5,803 nucleotides of DNA from Thermoflexus hugenholtzii JAD2 (lineage in GTDB: Bacteria > Chloroflexota > Dehalococcoidia > SHYB01), in the NCBI GenBank assembly GCA_945861815.1, contig CAMAVV010000112.1, positions 1 to 5,803 on the forward strand. Reading direction: 5' to 3'. Positions 1 to 5,803 of this stretch are shown here, in pieces. The translations under genes and the position numbers were made by a program. The notes under the pieces are model-generated. The model did no database searches. It was not told the DNA's origin and saw nothing but the letters and a program-made list of their open reading frames with translations. The stretch's first letter is position 1. Each line of letters opens with the position of its first letter.

Positions 1-1262
1 ATGCGCTTCGCCTGGCCACCTGTAAAATCTCGGCTCTCGAAGGAGCCTGTTTCCAGCGCGACAATACTGGCAGCCGCCGTGATTGCTTCGAGGTTGCGCA
101 GGTTGTTTGTGCCAAAAGGCGTCTCGCACAAGACCACCGCATGTGCGGCAGCGACAAGGCGCGCGTGCGCCTCGTGCGCCGCGTCGTCGATGCCGCCGAA
201 AGCGGGCGTTGGAACATACGCTATGCCGAGGATATCGGCGGCGCGGCGGTCGGTGTCCCCTGAGCCGAGGACGCATGCCGTTACAGTGAAGCCTGCTCGC
301 TGCAGCTCATACATGATGCGCGCGCCGGAACCGCCGCCGCAGATAAGATGCACGCGCAGGCCGCGGCCAGGGGCAGGCGAGGCGCGGGCCGGGTCGAGAA
401 GGCTTAGGGTGAGGGAGCCTGTGAGCGGATCGGGATAGGTGACGGAGCGAACGCCGAAGGCCGATTCGATGTTGGCGGATGTGAGCACCGCCTCCGGCCT
501 CCCTTCGGCGAGGATACGCCCATTGTGCAGAAGAACGAGCCGGTGGCAGAAGCGCGCCGCCAGAGGAAGATCGTGGACGGCGGCGATGGCCGTCATCCCT
601 TCGCGCACCAGGCTCGACACCAGTTCCAAAACTTTTAGTTGATGCTGCACGTCGAGATTGGCCGTCGGCTCATCGAGGATGAGGATCGGGGCCTCTTGCG
701 CGATTGCGCGGGCGAGAAAGACTCGCTGGCGCTCGCCGCCGGAGAGGGTGTTGACAACGCGATTGGCGAACTGCTCAGTCTCTGTGCGCGCCATCGCCTC
801 CTGGGCCTTGCGCCTGTCGTTCGCGCTCTCCACGGCAAATCGCCCCATGCGCGCATAGCGCCCCATCATCACCACTTCGAGCGCAGTGAAGCCGAAAGTG
901 TTCGGCGCGCCCTGAGGAACATAGGCCGCCTTTCGCGCCATGAGATTCGGCGTAAGTGCGTCGATGTTTACCCCGTCTATCGACACATCGCCGGAGGCGC
1001 GGCGGAGAAGGCCGCTGATACACCTCAGGAGCGTCGACTTCCCTGCGCCGTTCGGGCCGACGAGGCCGAGGAGTTCTCCCCGGCGCGCCTCCAGGCTCAC
1101 GCCGTGCAGCAGCCGCACGCCATCCACCTCATAGACCAGGCCGCGCACGGCGACAGCGGCCTCAGCGACGTTCGCTGGCCTGCCGTCAACGACCGGGCAC
1201 GGTTTTACTGAGCCGGTTTGCTGAATGGGGGAAACTCCTTCCCTGCGAAATCGCTCGGCCAT
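1..1262 (-). CDS. btuD: Corrinoid/iron-complex ABC importer ATPase (BtuD-like) with fused C-terminal domain, 3' end outside window
   Basis: This is the cytoplasmic ATPase that powers the BtuC/BtuF importer. The frame is open from ATG 1262-1260 to the window edge (420 codons seen, no stop). The ABC domain is complete: Walker A GPNGAGKST (residues 69-77), Q-loop Gln117, signature LSGGERQR (173-180), Walker B ILILDEP (193-199) and switch His230. ABC similarity ends near residue 270. After a Pro/Ala linker (about 291-300), a second domain starts with VHLICGGGSGA (304-314) and continues through GSGDTD (333-338) and TPFGTNNLRNLEA (381-393). Archaeal and some anaerobe BtuD proteins carry a C-terminal extension, recalled from family knowledge; its role is unknown to me. 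The chosen ATG overlaps the end of btuF by 58 bases and has only a weak Shine-Dalgarno. GTG at 1148-1146 is the alternative, but it would trim the first beta strand (AVAVRGL). The gene is last of the btuCFD cluster seen here. ATPase role is firm; corrinoid specificity rests on the riboswitch upstream. Confidence 0.93.
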   Translation of the reverse strand, partial: MAERFRREGVSPIQQTGSVKPCPVVDGRPANVAEAAVAVRGLVYEVDGVRLLHGVSLEARRGELLGLVGPNGAGKSTLLRCISGLLRRASGDVSIDGVNIDALTPNLMARKAAYVPQGAPNTFGFTALEVVMMGRYARMGRFAVESANDRRKAQEAMARTETEQFANRVVNTLSGGERQRVFLARAIAQEAPILILDEPTANLDVQHQLKVLELVSSLVREGMTAIAAVHDLPLAARFCHRLVLLHNGRILAEGRPEAVLTSANIESAFGVRSVTYPDPLTGSLTLSLLDPARASPAPGRGLRVHLICGGGSGARIMYELQRAGFTVTACVLGSGDTDRRAADILGIAYVPTPAFGGIDDAAHEAHARLVAAAHAVVLCETPFGTNNLRNLEAITAAASIVALETGSFESRDFTGGQAKR

Positions 1263-2278
1263 AGAATCTTTGCAAGCTCTTCGACGCCGCGCACGTTGTA
1301 ATGAGAGAGCGTGGTGAAGAGGAGCGGATCGACGAGATAGACCTTCCCGCTTTTCACCGCCGGAACATCAGAAATCACTGCATTCGCGAGAAGCGATTTC
1401 CTAAACGGCTCTGCGCCGTCGGGAGGCTGGGCGATGATGATGATGTCGGGCCTCATCGTGATCACCGCCTCGTAATTGATGGTCGGATTGCGCTCCAGGC
1501 CCGCCTCTGCCGCCACATTGGCCCCTCCGGCATTCTCGATGATTGAACCTTCTGTGGAGTTCTTGCCGGCTGTGTAGAGCTTATCGCTAAAGAGGGTGTA
1601 CGACCCCACGCGCTGGCGCGCAGAGACGGCCTTGTTCTTCACGATCGCCTGCACCGCAGTGAAGCGCTGGTCTACCTCCCGCGCAAAGTCTGTGGCGCGC
1701 TTCTCTTCACCATAGATATAGCCCGCCAGCAATATCTGGTTGATCCTGTCCTGGTGGTCGTTCTTCAACTCCGTCTGAACGACCGCGATTCCAGCCTTGC
1801 TCACTGCGTCCACCAGTGTCGCAGCCAGAAGCGAGCTGGAAAACATGACGTCGGGCCTCTGCGCCAGAATCACCTCAGGCTCCCGGCCGATAGTCGCTGC
1901 GCCCTTCACCAGATCGGCGACGTTCGAAAAGGCAGCATTCTTGGTCGATGAGCTAACGGCGACGAGGCGGTTCGCCGGCACCAGCGCAAGGGTGATCTCG
2001 TCATGGCCCACCGAGAGCGTGATGATGCGCTCCGGCTTCGCCTTGATGGTGACGGTGCTCCCATTCGACGACTTCACTTCGCGGGGCCAGCCCAAGTTGC
2101 TCGGGTTCACGATGGCAGGGACGCTTGCAAATGGGTTCGCCGCTGCAGCAGTCGCAGGCGGCTGCGTCGCGGCTGGACTAGAGGGCGCGGGCGTTGTGCT
2201 GTAGCCGTCGTCGCAAGCAGAGAGAAGCAGAACGAGCAGCAGGAAAATCGGCATGAGGGCGCGGGCGATATGTTTCAT
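1205..2278 (-). CDS. btuF: Corrinoid-binding lipoprotein of ABC importer (BtuF-like)
   Basis: This is the extracytoplasmic substrate-binding protein (357 aa) that delivers corrinoid to BtuC. A lipoprotein signal peptide with basic N-terminus (MKHIAR) and hydrophobic core ends in lipobox LLSAC, so Cys22 is the predicted lipid-anchored residue. A Pro/Ala/Thr-rich tether (about 29-50) follows, then a class III periplasmic-binding-protein fold of the TroA/FhuD/BtuF type starting at VTIKAKPERIITLS (76-89). Glu134 (REPEVILAQRPDV) and Glu270 (INYEAVITMRPDI) sit where E. coli BtuF has the two glutamates that dock on BtuC arginines; this alignment was made by eye. ATG 2278-2276 is chosen because it gives a clean signal peptide and has AAGGAG 10 bases upstream. 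A longer in-frame reading inside btuC has no such support. It starts 31 bases after btuC stops and overlaps the ATPase gene at its 3' end. Family alone could mean siderophore or haem; the cobalamin riboswitch decides for B12. Confidence 0.94.
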   Translation of the reverse strand: MKHIARALMPIFLLLVLLLSACDDGYSTTPAPSSPAATQPPATAAAANPFASVPAIVNPSNLGWPREVKSSNGSTVTIKAKPERIITLSVGHDEITLALVPANRLVAVSSSTKNAAFSNVADLVKGAATIGREPEVILAQRPDVMFSSSLLAATLVDAVSKAGIAVVQTELKNDHQDRINQILLAGYIYGEEKRATDFAREVDQRFTAVQAIVKNKAVSARQRVGSYTLFSDKLYTAGKNSTEGSIIENAGGANVAAEAGLERNPTINYEAVITMRPDIIIIAQPPDGAEPFRKSLLANAVISDVPAVKSGKVYLVDPLLFTTLSHYNVRGVEELAKILWPSDFAGKEFPPFSKPAQ

Positions 2279-2288
2279 AGAACGATTG

Positions 2289-2294
2289 CTCCTT
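2289..2294 (-). promoter_or_regulatory. Shine-Dalgarno of btuF
   Basis: AAGGAG lies in the 31-base btuC-btuF gap, 10 bases before ATG 2278-2276. It fixes the start of the lipoprotein just before its signal peptide and argues against a longer reading extending into btuC. Confidence 0.8.
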
Positions 2295-2309
2295 CGTTGA
2301 TTTCCGGCA

Positions 2310-3386
2310 TCAGAGCGACTCCGCATGCCGTTTGTTGCGCAGCAGCAGGAAGATGAAGAATGGCGCGCCCACCAGGGATGTGAGGATGCCGACACGGAAC
2401 TCCGCAGGCTGGATGATCGTGCGCGCCAGCGTATCGGCCAGGACGACGAAGACCGCTCCGCCAAGGGCGCTCAGCGGAACGAGAATACGATTGTCCGGGC
2501 CGAAGATGAGTCGGAGGATATGGGGCACGACCAGGCCGACGAAGCTGATGATCCCTGCAACCGCCACCGCCGTTCCCGTGGCCAGCGCCGCCGCCGTGAT
2601 GATCACGGGCCGCGCCACGCCAACGCGCACACCGAGAGAGCGCGCCTCGTCGTCGCCCATCATCAGCAGATTCAGGTCTCGCGCGTAGGCCAGCATAAGC
2701 ACCATTCCGCCGAGGATCATCGGCAACGCGATGCGCACATGCTCCCAGGTGCGCCCGTCCAGGCCGCCCGCAAGCCAGAAGAGAATCTCGCGCAAGGCGT
2801 CGTTTCGCGGCACAACGACGAGGACCGTCGAGACGATGGCGCCGAGGAACGAGCTGACGGCGATGCCTGCGAGAAGGAGCGTCGCCATGGAGAAGCGTCC
2901 GCCTGCCAGGGCGATGCCATAGACGAGAAAGGCCGCGCCAAGAGCGCCGAGGAAGGCGAAGGTCGGCAACGCGAGATAGAAGGCGCTGTGGACGCCGAAG
3001 GCGATGGCGAGGACTGCGCCGACTGCGCCGCCGGAGGAGACGCCGATGATTCCCGGGTCAGCCATGGGGTTGCGGAAGAGGCCCTGCATGACTGCGCCCG
3101 ACGCGCCAAGGGCCGCGCCCACCAGCGCGCCTGCGATGATGCGCGGCATGCGCAGCTGCTCGACGACAAGCTGTTCGGTCTTCGTCGCCTCGGAGGCGTC
3201 AAGGCCCAGCCAGCTGAGGACAACGCTGCCAACGTGGCTCAGGGGTATCTTCACCGGGCCCATCGTCAGCGAGACAAGGCTCACGGCGAGAAGAAGGGCT
3301 AAGAGCGCAAGCGCGCCTAGGGCCAGCCTGGTCGTGACCCTGGCCTCTCGGTATGCGCCCGCCCGTCTCAGCGTTGCAGCCACCAA
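2310..3386 (-). CDS. btuC: Corrinoid ABC importer permease, FecCD family (BtuC-like)
   Basis: This is the inner-membrane channel subunit; it works as a dimer with two ATPases and the lipoprotein BtuF. The product is 358 aa, slightly longer than the usual 320-350 of the family. Hallmarks seen: RMPRIIAGALVGAALG (79-94), then MQGLFRNPMADPGIIGVSSG (100-119), the ATPase-coupling region around DDEARSLGV (245-253), GIISFVGLVVPHILR (278-292) and the C-terminal block VGAPFFIFLLL (339-349). Hydrophobic spans near 21-41, 83-100, 112-132, 138-160, 167-192, 215-234, 257-282, 300-320 and 333-349 fit the expected multi-helix permease (about 10 helices). The start is probably TTG 3386-3384, 8 bases after GGAGG. 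GTG 3383-3381 (the next codon) is nearly as good at 11 bases. It is the first gene after the cobalamin riboswitch, whose terminator hairpin contains its Shine-Dalgarno. Family is firm; corrinoid specificity comes from the leader. Confidence 0.95.
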   Translation of the reverse strand: MVAATLRRAGAYREARVTTRLALGALALLALLLAVSLVSLTMGPVKIPLSHVGSVVLSWLGLDASEATKTEQLVVEQLRMPRIIAGALVGAALGASGAVMQGLFRNPMADPGIIGVSSGGAVGAVLAIAFGVHSAFYLALPTFAFLGALGAAFLVYGIALAGGRFSMATLLLAGIAVSSFLGAIVSTVLVVVPRNDALREILFWLAGGLDGRTWEHVRIALPMILGGMVLMLAYARDLNLLMMGDDEARSLGVRVGVARPVIITAAALATGTAVAVAGIISFVGLVVPHILRLIFGPDNRILVPLSALGGAVFVVLADTLARTIIQPAEFRVGILTSLVGAPFFIFLLLRNKRHAESL

Positions 3387-3417
3387 AAGAAAAACCTCCG
3401 GCGCTCCGCCAGAGGTT
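3385..3417 (-). terminator. Riboswitch-controlled intrinsic terminator overlapping the btuC ribosome-binding site
   Basis: On the minus strand, bases 3417-3407 (AACCTCTGGCG) and 3403-3393 (CGCCGGAGGTT) form an 11-bp stem with one T-G wobble and a GAG triloop. It is followed at once by TTTCTTTT (3392-3385), giving a classic GC-rich hairpin and U-tract. The 3' arm holds GGAGG (3399-3395), the Shine-Dalgarno of btuC, and the U-tract runs into the TTG start codon. The same hairpin could therefore stop transcription and also hide the ribosome site. It is the expression platform of the riboswitch upstream. Confidence 0.88.
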
Positions 3418-3486
3418 ACTTTTGGCTAGCAGCTAGGAAATCTGCCACAGCCTGGGACCCTCTCTGTGCGGAGAGCAGTCGCCAAA
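3418..3486 (-). promoter_or_regulatory. Linker of the riboswitch expression platform (candidate antiterminator region)
   Basis: This non-coding stretch joins P1 to the terminator. It begins with TTTGGC (3486-3481) and ends with GCCAAA (3426-3421), which can pair to close the whole linker as one domain. Inside is a small hairpin, CTCTC (3475-3471) with GAGAG (3464-3460). Two segments can compete with the terminator: CTCCGC (3473-3468) is complementary to GCGGAG (3409-3404), and CAGAGAGGGT (3466-3457) can pair imperfectly with AACCTCTG (3417-3410). Which pairing is the true antiterminator is inference. Confidence 0.5.
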
Positions 3487-3653
3487 CCGTTCAGGCAGGT
3501 CTCCTGGCTTGCGGGCCGTCGCTCCGGCCTTCCCATCCTTCTGCGGAAGGACAGTGGCTCGGGGCATCTCATCCCGCTTACAGTGGCGCAACCGCGGCGG
3601 CTTTACACCGCCTTCCCTATTCTCCCTCGACGTTAGTCGGGGCACCTGAACGG
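3487..3653 (-). promoter_or_regulatory. Cobalamin riboswitch aptamer
   Basis: This mRNA leader element binds cobalamin (probably adenosylcobalamin) and represses the downstream importer. The B12 box AAGCCAGGAGACCTGCC (3510-3494) matches the consensus. Other conserved blocks, in RNA order, are GGTGCCCC (3645-3638), GAATAGGGAAGGCGGTG, CGCCACTGTAAGCGGGA, a second GCCACTG and GGGAAGGC. A perfect 8-bp P1 helix closes it: CCGTTCAG (3653-3646) with CTGAACGG (3494-3487). The GAATAGGGAA core resembles that of the E. coli btuB leader. Transcription should begin about 20 bases upstream, near 3672. The linker 3486-3418 and the terminator follow. The aptamer class was judged by eye. Confidence 0.96.
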
Positions 3654-3679
3654 ATGCGCTCTTCAATTCTACGAGGGCA

Positions 3680-3708
3680 ACTATACGGTGGGCGCGAGGC
3701 CGTGTCAA
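3680..3708 (-). promoter_or_regulatory. Sigma-70-type promoter of the btu operon
   Basis: The -35 box TTGACA (3708-3703) is a perfect consensus match. A 17-base spacer separates it from the -10 box TATAGT (3685-3680), which has five of six consensus bases. The expected start, near 3672-3673, puts about 20 bases of leader before the riboswitch P1 helix. The promoter lies 13 bases after the stop codon of the CoA-transferase gene, so the importer has its own promoter although it sits head-to-tail behind that operon. Confidence 0.88.
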
Positions 3709-3720
3709 CGCGAAAGAGCC

Positions 3721-4974
3721 CTACCCAAACTTCACCGTCGTCCCGATGATGTTCCGCTCTTTCAGCCCCTGCATCTCATCAGGCGAAAGGTTCAATATCT
3801 CGCTGAAGACAAAGTCGTTGTCCTCACCGATCCTCGGCGGCGCTTTGCGGATGACGGCAGGCGTCTTCGAGAGCTTCGGTGGGAAGCCGTAATAGGGCAT
3901 AGGCTCAGGGCCGTTCACCGGGCGCACTATCCACCACCAAAAGTCGCGCGCCTTCAATTGCGGGTCTTGCAGCACCGTCGTGTAGTCCACCACGTCCGCC
4001 GCCATCACGCCCTTCCCTTGCAGCAGCGCCATGATCTCCGCGCCGGTTCGCTCCTTTGTCCACTCGGTGATGCTCTTCCCAAGGGCATCTTGGTTGTCCC
4101 ACCTGCTGATGACGTCGGCGAAGCGCAGGTCGTCCTTGAGGCGCGGCTTGCCGATAGCGTCGCACAATATCGCGAACTCTTCGTCGGTGCGGCAGACGAT
4201 GGCGACCCACTTGTCCTCCCCTTTGCAGCGAAAGGCGCCGTGGGGCGACCAGGCGGAATGCTTGTTCGCCATGCGCTCGCGCACGCGCCCGTTCATCGTG
4301 TAGTCCATCAGCGTCGCCGAGGTCATGTGGGTGATCGCCTCAGCGCTCGACATGTCGATAAATTGGCCGCGGCCTGTCTTGCGCCGGTGCTCCAGGGCGG
4401 TCATCGTCGCCACTGCGCCGAAGAGTCCGGCAAGCGGGTCGCTCATGCCGCCTTGCATCATCGGCGTCGTATCCGGGTAGCCGCTCATATAGGTGATCCC
4501 CGAGGCCTGTTCGAACTGCGGGCCGAAGCCGACGTAGTTCTCCCAGGGGCCGCCGTGTCCGAAGCCTGGCATCGAGACCATGATGGCGCTCGGGTTCGCC
4601 TTGTGGACAAAGTCCCACGTGATGCCGAGGTTTTTGCCGACCCGCGCGCTGAAGTTCTCCGAGACCACGTCGCTCACCGCGATGAAGCGCTTGAGCATCT
4701 CACGCCCCTCAGTCGAATCGAGGTCCAGCGTGATGCCGAGCTTGTTGACGTTGGTGCCGTTGAAGACCGTCGCCCACTCCAGCGGGTCCTTATCCCGAGC
4801 GCCGCCCATGACCCGCACGCTATCGAAGCGCTTTGCCGATTCGATCTTGATGACCTGCGCCCCCATGTTCGCCAGGAACATCGTGGAGAAAGGGCCGACC
4901 CAAAACATCGTCAGGTCGGTGACTCGCACGCCCGAGAGCGGCAGTCGCGGGCTATGGTGATGCTGCTTCGTCAT
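3721..4974 (-). CDS. CaiB/BaiF family III CoA-transferase, complete
   Basis: This is a 417-aa cytoplasmic enzyme of the family that moves CoA between carboxylic acids (formyl-CoA, carnitine, benzylsuccinate and succinyl-CoA:malate transferases, plus some racemases). The N-terminal Rossmann half contains GVRVTDLTMFWVGPFSTMFL (15-34), LANMGAQVIKIES (34-46), ITLDLDSTEGREMLKRFI (81-98) and SDVVSENFSARVGKNLGI (101-118). The FGHGGPW segment (138-144) matches the usual FGQTGPY region. In GRGQFIDMSSAEAI (201-214), Glu212 occupies the position of the catalytic Asp169 of formyl-CoA transferase, which suggests Glu as the acyl acceptor; this is common in uncharacterised members, though aligned by eye. 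HGAFRCKGEDKWVAI (245-259) begins the small domain. Length is typical. ATG 4974 is supported by AAGGA 7 bases upstream. The N-terminus carries three His in a row (HHH, 5-7). The gene is tightly paired with the homologue upstream. Substrate not determinable. Confidence 0.94.
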   Translation of the reverse strand: MTKQHHHSPRLPLSGVRVTDLTMFWVGPFSTMFLANMGAQVIKIESAKRFDSVRVMGGARDKDPLEWATVFNGTNVNKLGITLDLDSTEGREMLKRFIAVSDVVSENFSARVGKNLGITWDFVHKANPSAIMVSMPGFGHGGPWENYVGFGPQFEQASGITYMSGYPDTTPMMQGGMSDPLAGLFGAVATMTALEHRRKTGRGQFIDMSSAEAITHMTSATLMDYTMNGRVRERMANKHSAWSPHGAFRCKGEDKWVAIVCRTDEEFAILCDAIGKPRLKDDLRFADVISRWDNQDALGKSITEWTKERTGAEIMALLQGKGVMAADVVDYTTVLQDPQLKARDFWWWIVRPVNGPEPMPYYGFPPKLSKTPAVIRKAPPRIGEDNDFVFSEILNLSPDEMQGLKERNIIGTTVKFG

Positions 4975-4980
4975 CGCGCG

Positions 4981-4985
4981 TCCTT
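4981..4985 (-). promoter_or_regulatory. Shine-Dalgarno overlapping the upstream stop codon
   Basis: AAGGA sits 7 bases before ATG 4974, and its two A bases are the last two of the preceding gene's TAA stop (4986-4984). A ribosome ending on the first CoA-transferase would cover the initiation site of the second. This arrangement favours translational coupling and matched amounts of the two proteins. Confidence 0.75.
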
Positions 4986-5803
4986 AGAGCACTCCCTGCT
5001 CGGAGAGGATGACCATCTCTTCCCTGGAAAAGCCGAGCCGGTTGCAATAGATCTCCTCGTTGTCCTGGCCGAGGGTCGGCGCTTTGCGCCGGATGCGCCA
5101 AGGCGTCGCGCCGAGGTTGAAGGGGCGTCCCGGCGCCTCCACCTTCCCCGTCTTCTCGTTGCCCACGTCGGCGAAGAAGCCTCGCGCGCGGGACTGCGGG
5201 TTCCGCGCGACGCGATCGGCGCTGGCGACAGGGGCCATCGGCACGCGCATCTCCTGCCCGAGCTTCACCACCTCGTCCACGGTGCGCTCCTTGAACCACG
5301 GGCCAAGGACGTCCATCGCCGCGTCCGGGTTCACATTGCGCGCGAGGGGTGTTGCGAAGCGCTCGTCCTCCTGCATCCAAACGTTGCCGGTGACGACGGT
5401 AAGGTATTCCCACTGGTGCTGCAGCATGACGTAAAAGCCGATGTATCCGTCCTTGCACTCCACGATGGGCATGGGAAACTTGTTGCCCCGTCTTCCCTGA
5501 GGCGTGGCGCGGTAGAAGAGGCCCAGCGTCGGGTTGGCGAGGGCTGTGATAAACGCTTCCCGGATGGAGATATCGATGCGCTGAGGGCCCACATCGCCGC
5601 GACCAAAGACCGCGCTAAGGATCGTCCCTGCGCCATAGAGGCCCGCCATATGCTCGGCGACGTCTTCGCCTGCGCGCAGCGGCTCGCGGCCAGGGAGGCC
5701 GCCGCCGGAGAGAAGGCTCGATGAGGCCCAGTGCAAAAGGTCAGTGGCCTTGTATTCCTTATACGGCCCCGTCTGCCCGTAATCGGTGATAGAGGCGATG
5801 ACG
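4984..5803 (-). CDS. CaiB/BaiF family III CoA-transferase, 5' part outside window
   Basis: The C-terminal 272 residues of a second family III CoA-transferase are visible; about 120-150 N-terminal residues are expected beyond the right edge. The fragment opens with the family motif ITDYGQTGPYKEYKATDLL. Next come the segment AEHMAGLYGAGTILSAVF (visible residues 49-66), the catalytic region GPQRIDISIREAF (72-84) with Glu82 at the usual acid position, and the small domain starting VECKDGYIGFYV. It ends KAPTLGQDNEEIYCNRLGFS then EQGVL, the usual C-terminus of the family (tLGQhn.eil.elG). A TTG at 5736-5734 could be mistaken for a start, but the conserved motif continues upstream of it. It ends 9 bases before the next CoA-transferase. 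The two differ throughout and are not a recent duplication. The family call is firm; substrate is unknown. Confidence 0.94.
   Translation of the reverse strand, partial: VIASITDYGQTGPYKEYKATDLLHWASSSLLSGGGLPGREPLRAGEDVAEHMAGLYGAGTILSAVFGRGDVGPQRIDISIREAFITALANPTLGLFYRATPQGRRGNKFPMPIVECKDGYIGFYVMLQHQWEYLTVVTGNVWMQEDERFATPLARNVNPDAAMDVLGPWFKERTVDEVVKLGQEMRVPMAPVASADRVARNPQSRARGFFADVGNEKTGKVEAPGRPFNLGATPWRIRRKAPTLGQDNEEIYCNRLGFSREEMVILSEQGVL

Noticed and set aside
1..1211. Plus-strand open frames at 1-438, 439-642 and 639-1211
   Set aside because: The minus strand has one uninterrupted ABC ATPase frame with all motifs in order; the plus-strand frames have none.
1..1262. Possible frameshifted or broken ATPase, because no closed reading frame ends in the window
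   Set aside because: Codon-by-codon reading from 1262 to 1 shows one intact frame; the stop is simply beyond the left edge.
2325..3302. Plus-strand open frame of 325 codons opposite btuC
   Set aside because: Its translation is low-complexity, rich in Asp, Glu, Arg and His, which is the mirror of a hydrophobic membrane protein gene. The minus strand is an unmistakable FecCD permease.
3551..3587. Direct repeat GCCACTGT occurring twice 29 bases apart
   Set aside because: Both copies are conserved elements of the cobalamin aptamer, so this is not a separate repeat.
3433..3708. Minus-strand open frame of 91 codons in the leader
   Set aside because: It runs straight through the riboswitch aptamer and the promoter, and it shows no recognisable domain.
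3688..5724. Plus-strand open frame of 678 codons opposite both CoA-transferase genes
   Set aside because: The minus-strand frames carry clear CaiB/BaiF motifs across the whole stretch. The plus-strand product is a His/Arg/Val-rich string with no recognisable domain, as expected from the antisense of GC-rich codons, and it also crosses the btu promoter.
5734..5736. TTG as start of the upstream CoA-transferase
   Set aside because: The family motif DYGQTGPYKEYKATD is in the same frame directly upstream, so this Leu is internal.

Overview
All real genes in this window lie on the minus strand. It looks like a GC-rich bacterial chromosome with two units placed end to end. Taxon is inference only: two neighbouring family III CoA-transferases, a B12-type importer with a long fused ATPase, and the codon style would suit a Chloroflexota (Dehalococcoidia/SAR202-like) genome, but there is no marker gene to prove it.

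Read in the direction of transcription (right to left), the first unit has two CaiB/BaiF family III CoA-transferase genes. The upstream one (5803 to 4984) is cut by the right edge of the window. The downstream one (4974 to 3721) is complete. Only 9 bases separate them, and the second gene's Shine-Dalgarno overlaps the first gene's stop codon, so they are probably co-translated and may form a two-subunit enzyme. Their substrate cannot be read from sequence.

The 334-base gap (3720 to 3387) is a complete regulatory leader. It has a near-consensus sigma-70 promoter (TTGACA, 17 bases, TATAGT), then a canonical cobalamin riboswitch with B12 box and a perfect 8-bp P1 helix. Next comes a 66-base linker that can itself fold, and last an 11-bp intrinsic terminator. 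The 3' arm of that terminator contains the btuC Shine-Dalgarno.

The second unit is a vitamin B12 (corrinoid) importer operon: btuC (FecCD permease), btuF (lipoprotein binding protein) and a btuD-like ATPase that runs off the left edge. BtuF captures corrinoid at the cell surface, BtuC forms the membrane channel and BtuD hydrolyses ATP. The riboswitch should shut the operon down when intracellular cobalamin is high. The ATPase is unusual: after a full ABC domain it continues for at least 120 residues into a second, glycine-rich domain with no Walker lysine.

No tRNA, rRNA, mobile element, CRISPR array or pseudogene was seen. Long open frames on the plus strand are antisense shadows of these genes.
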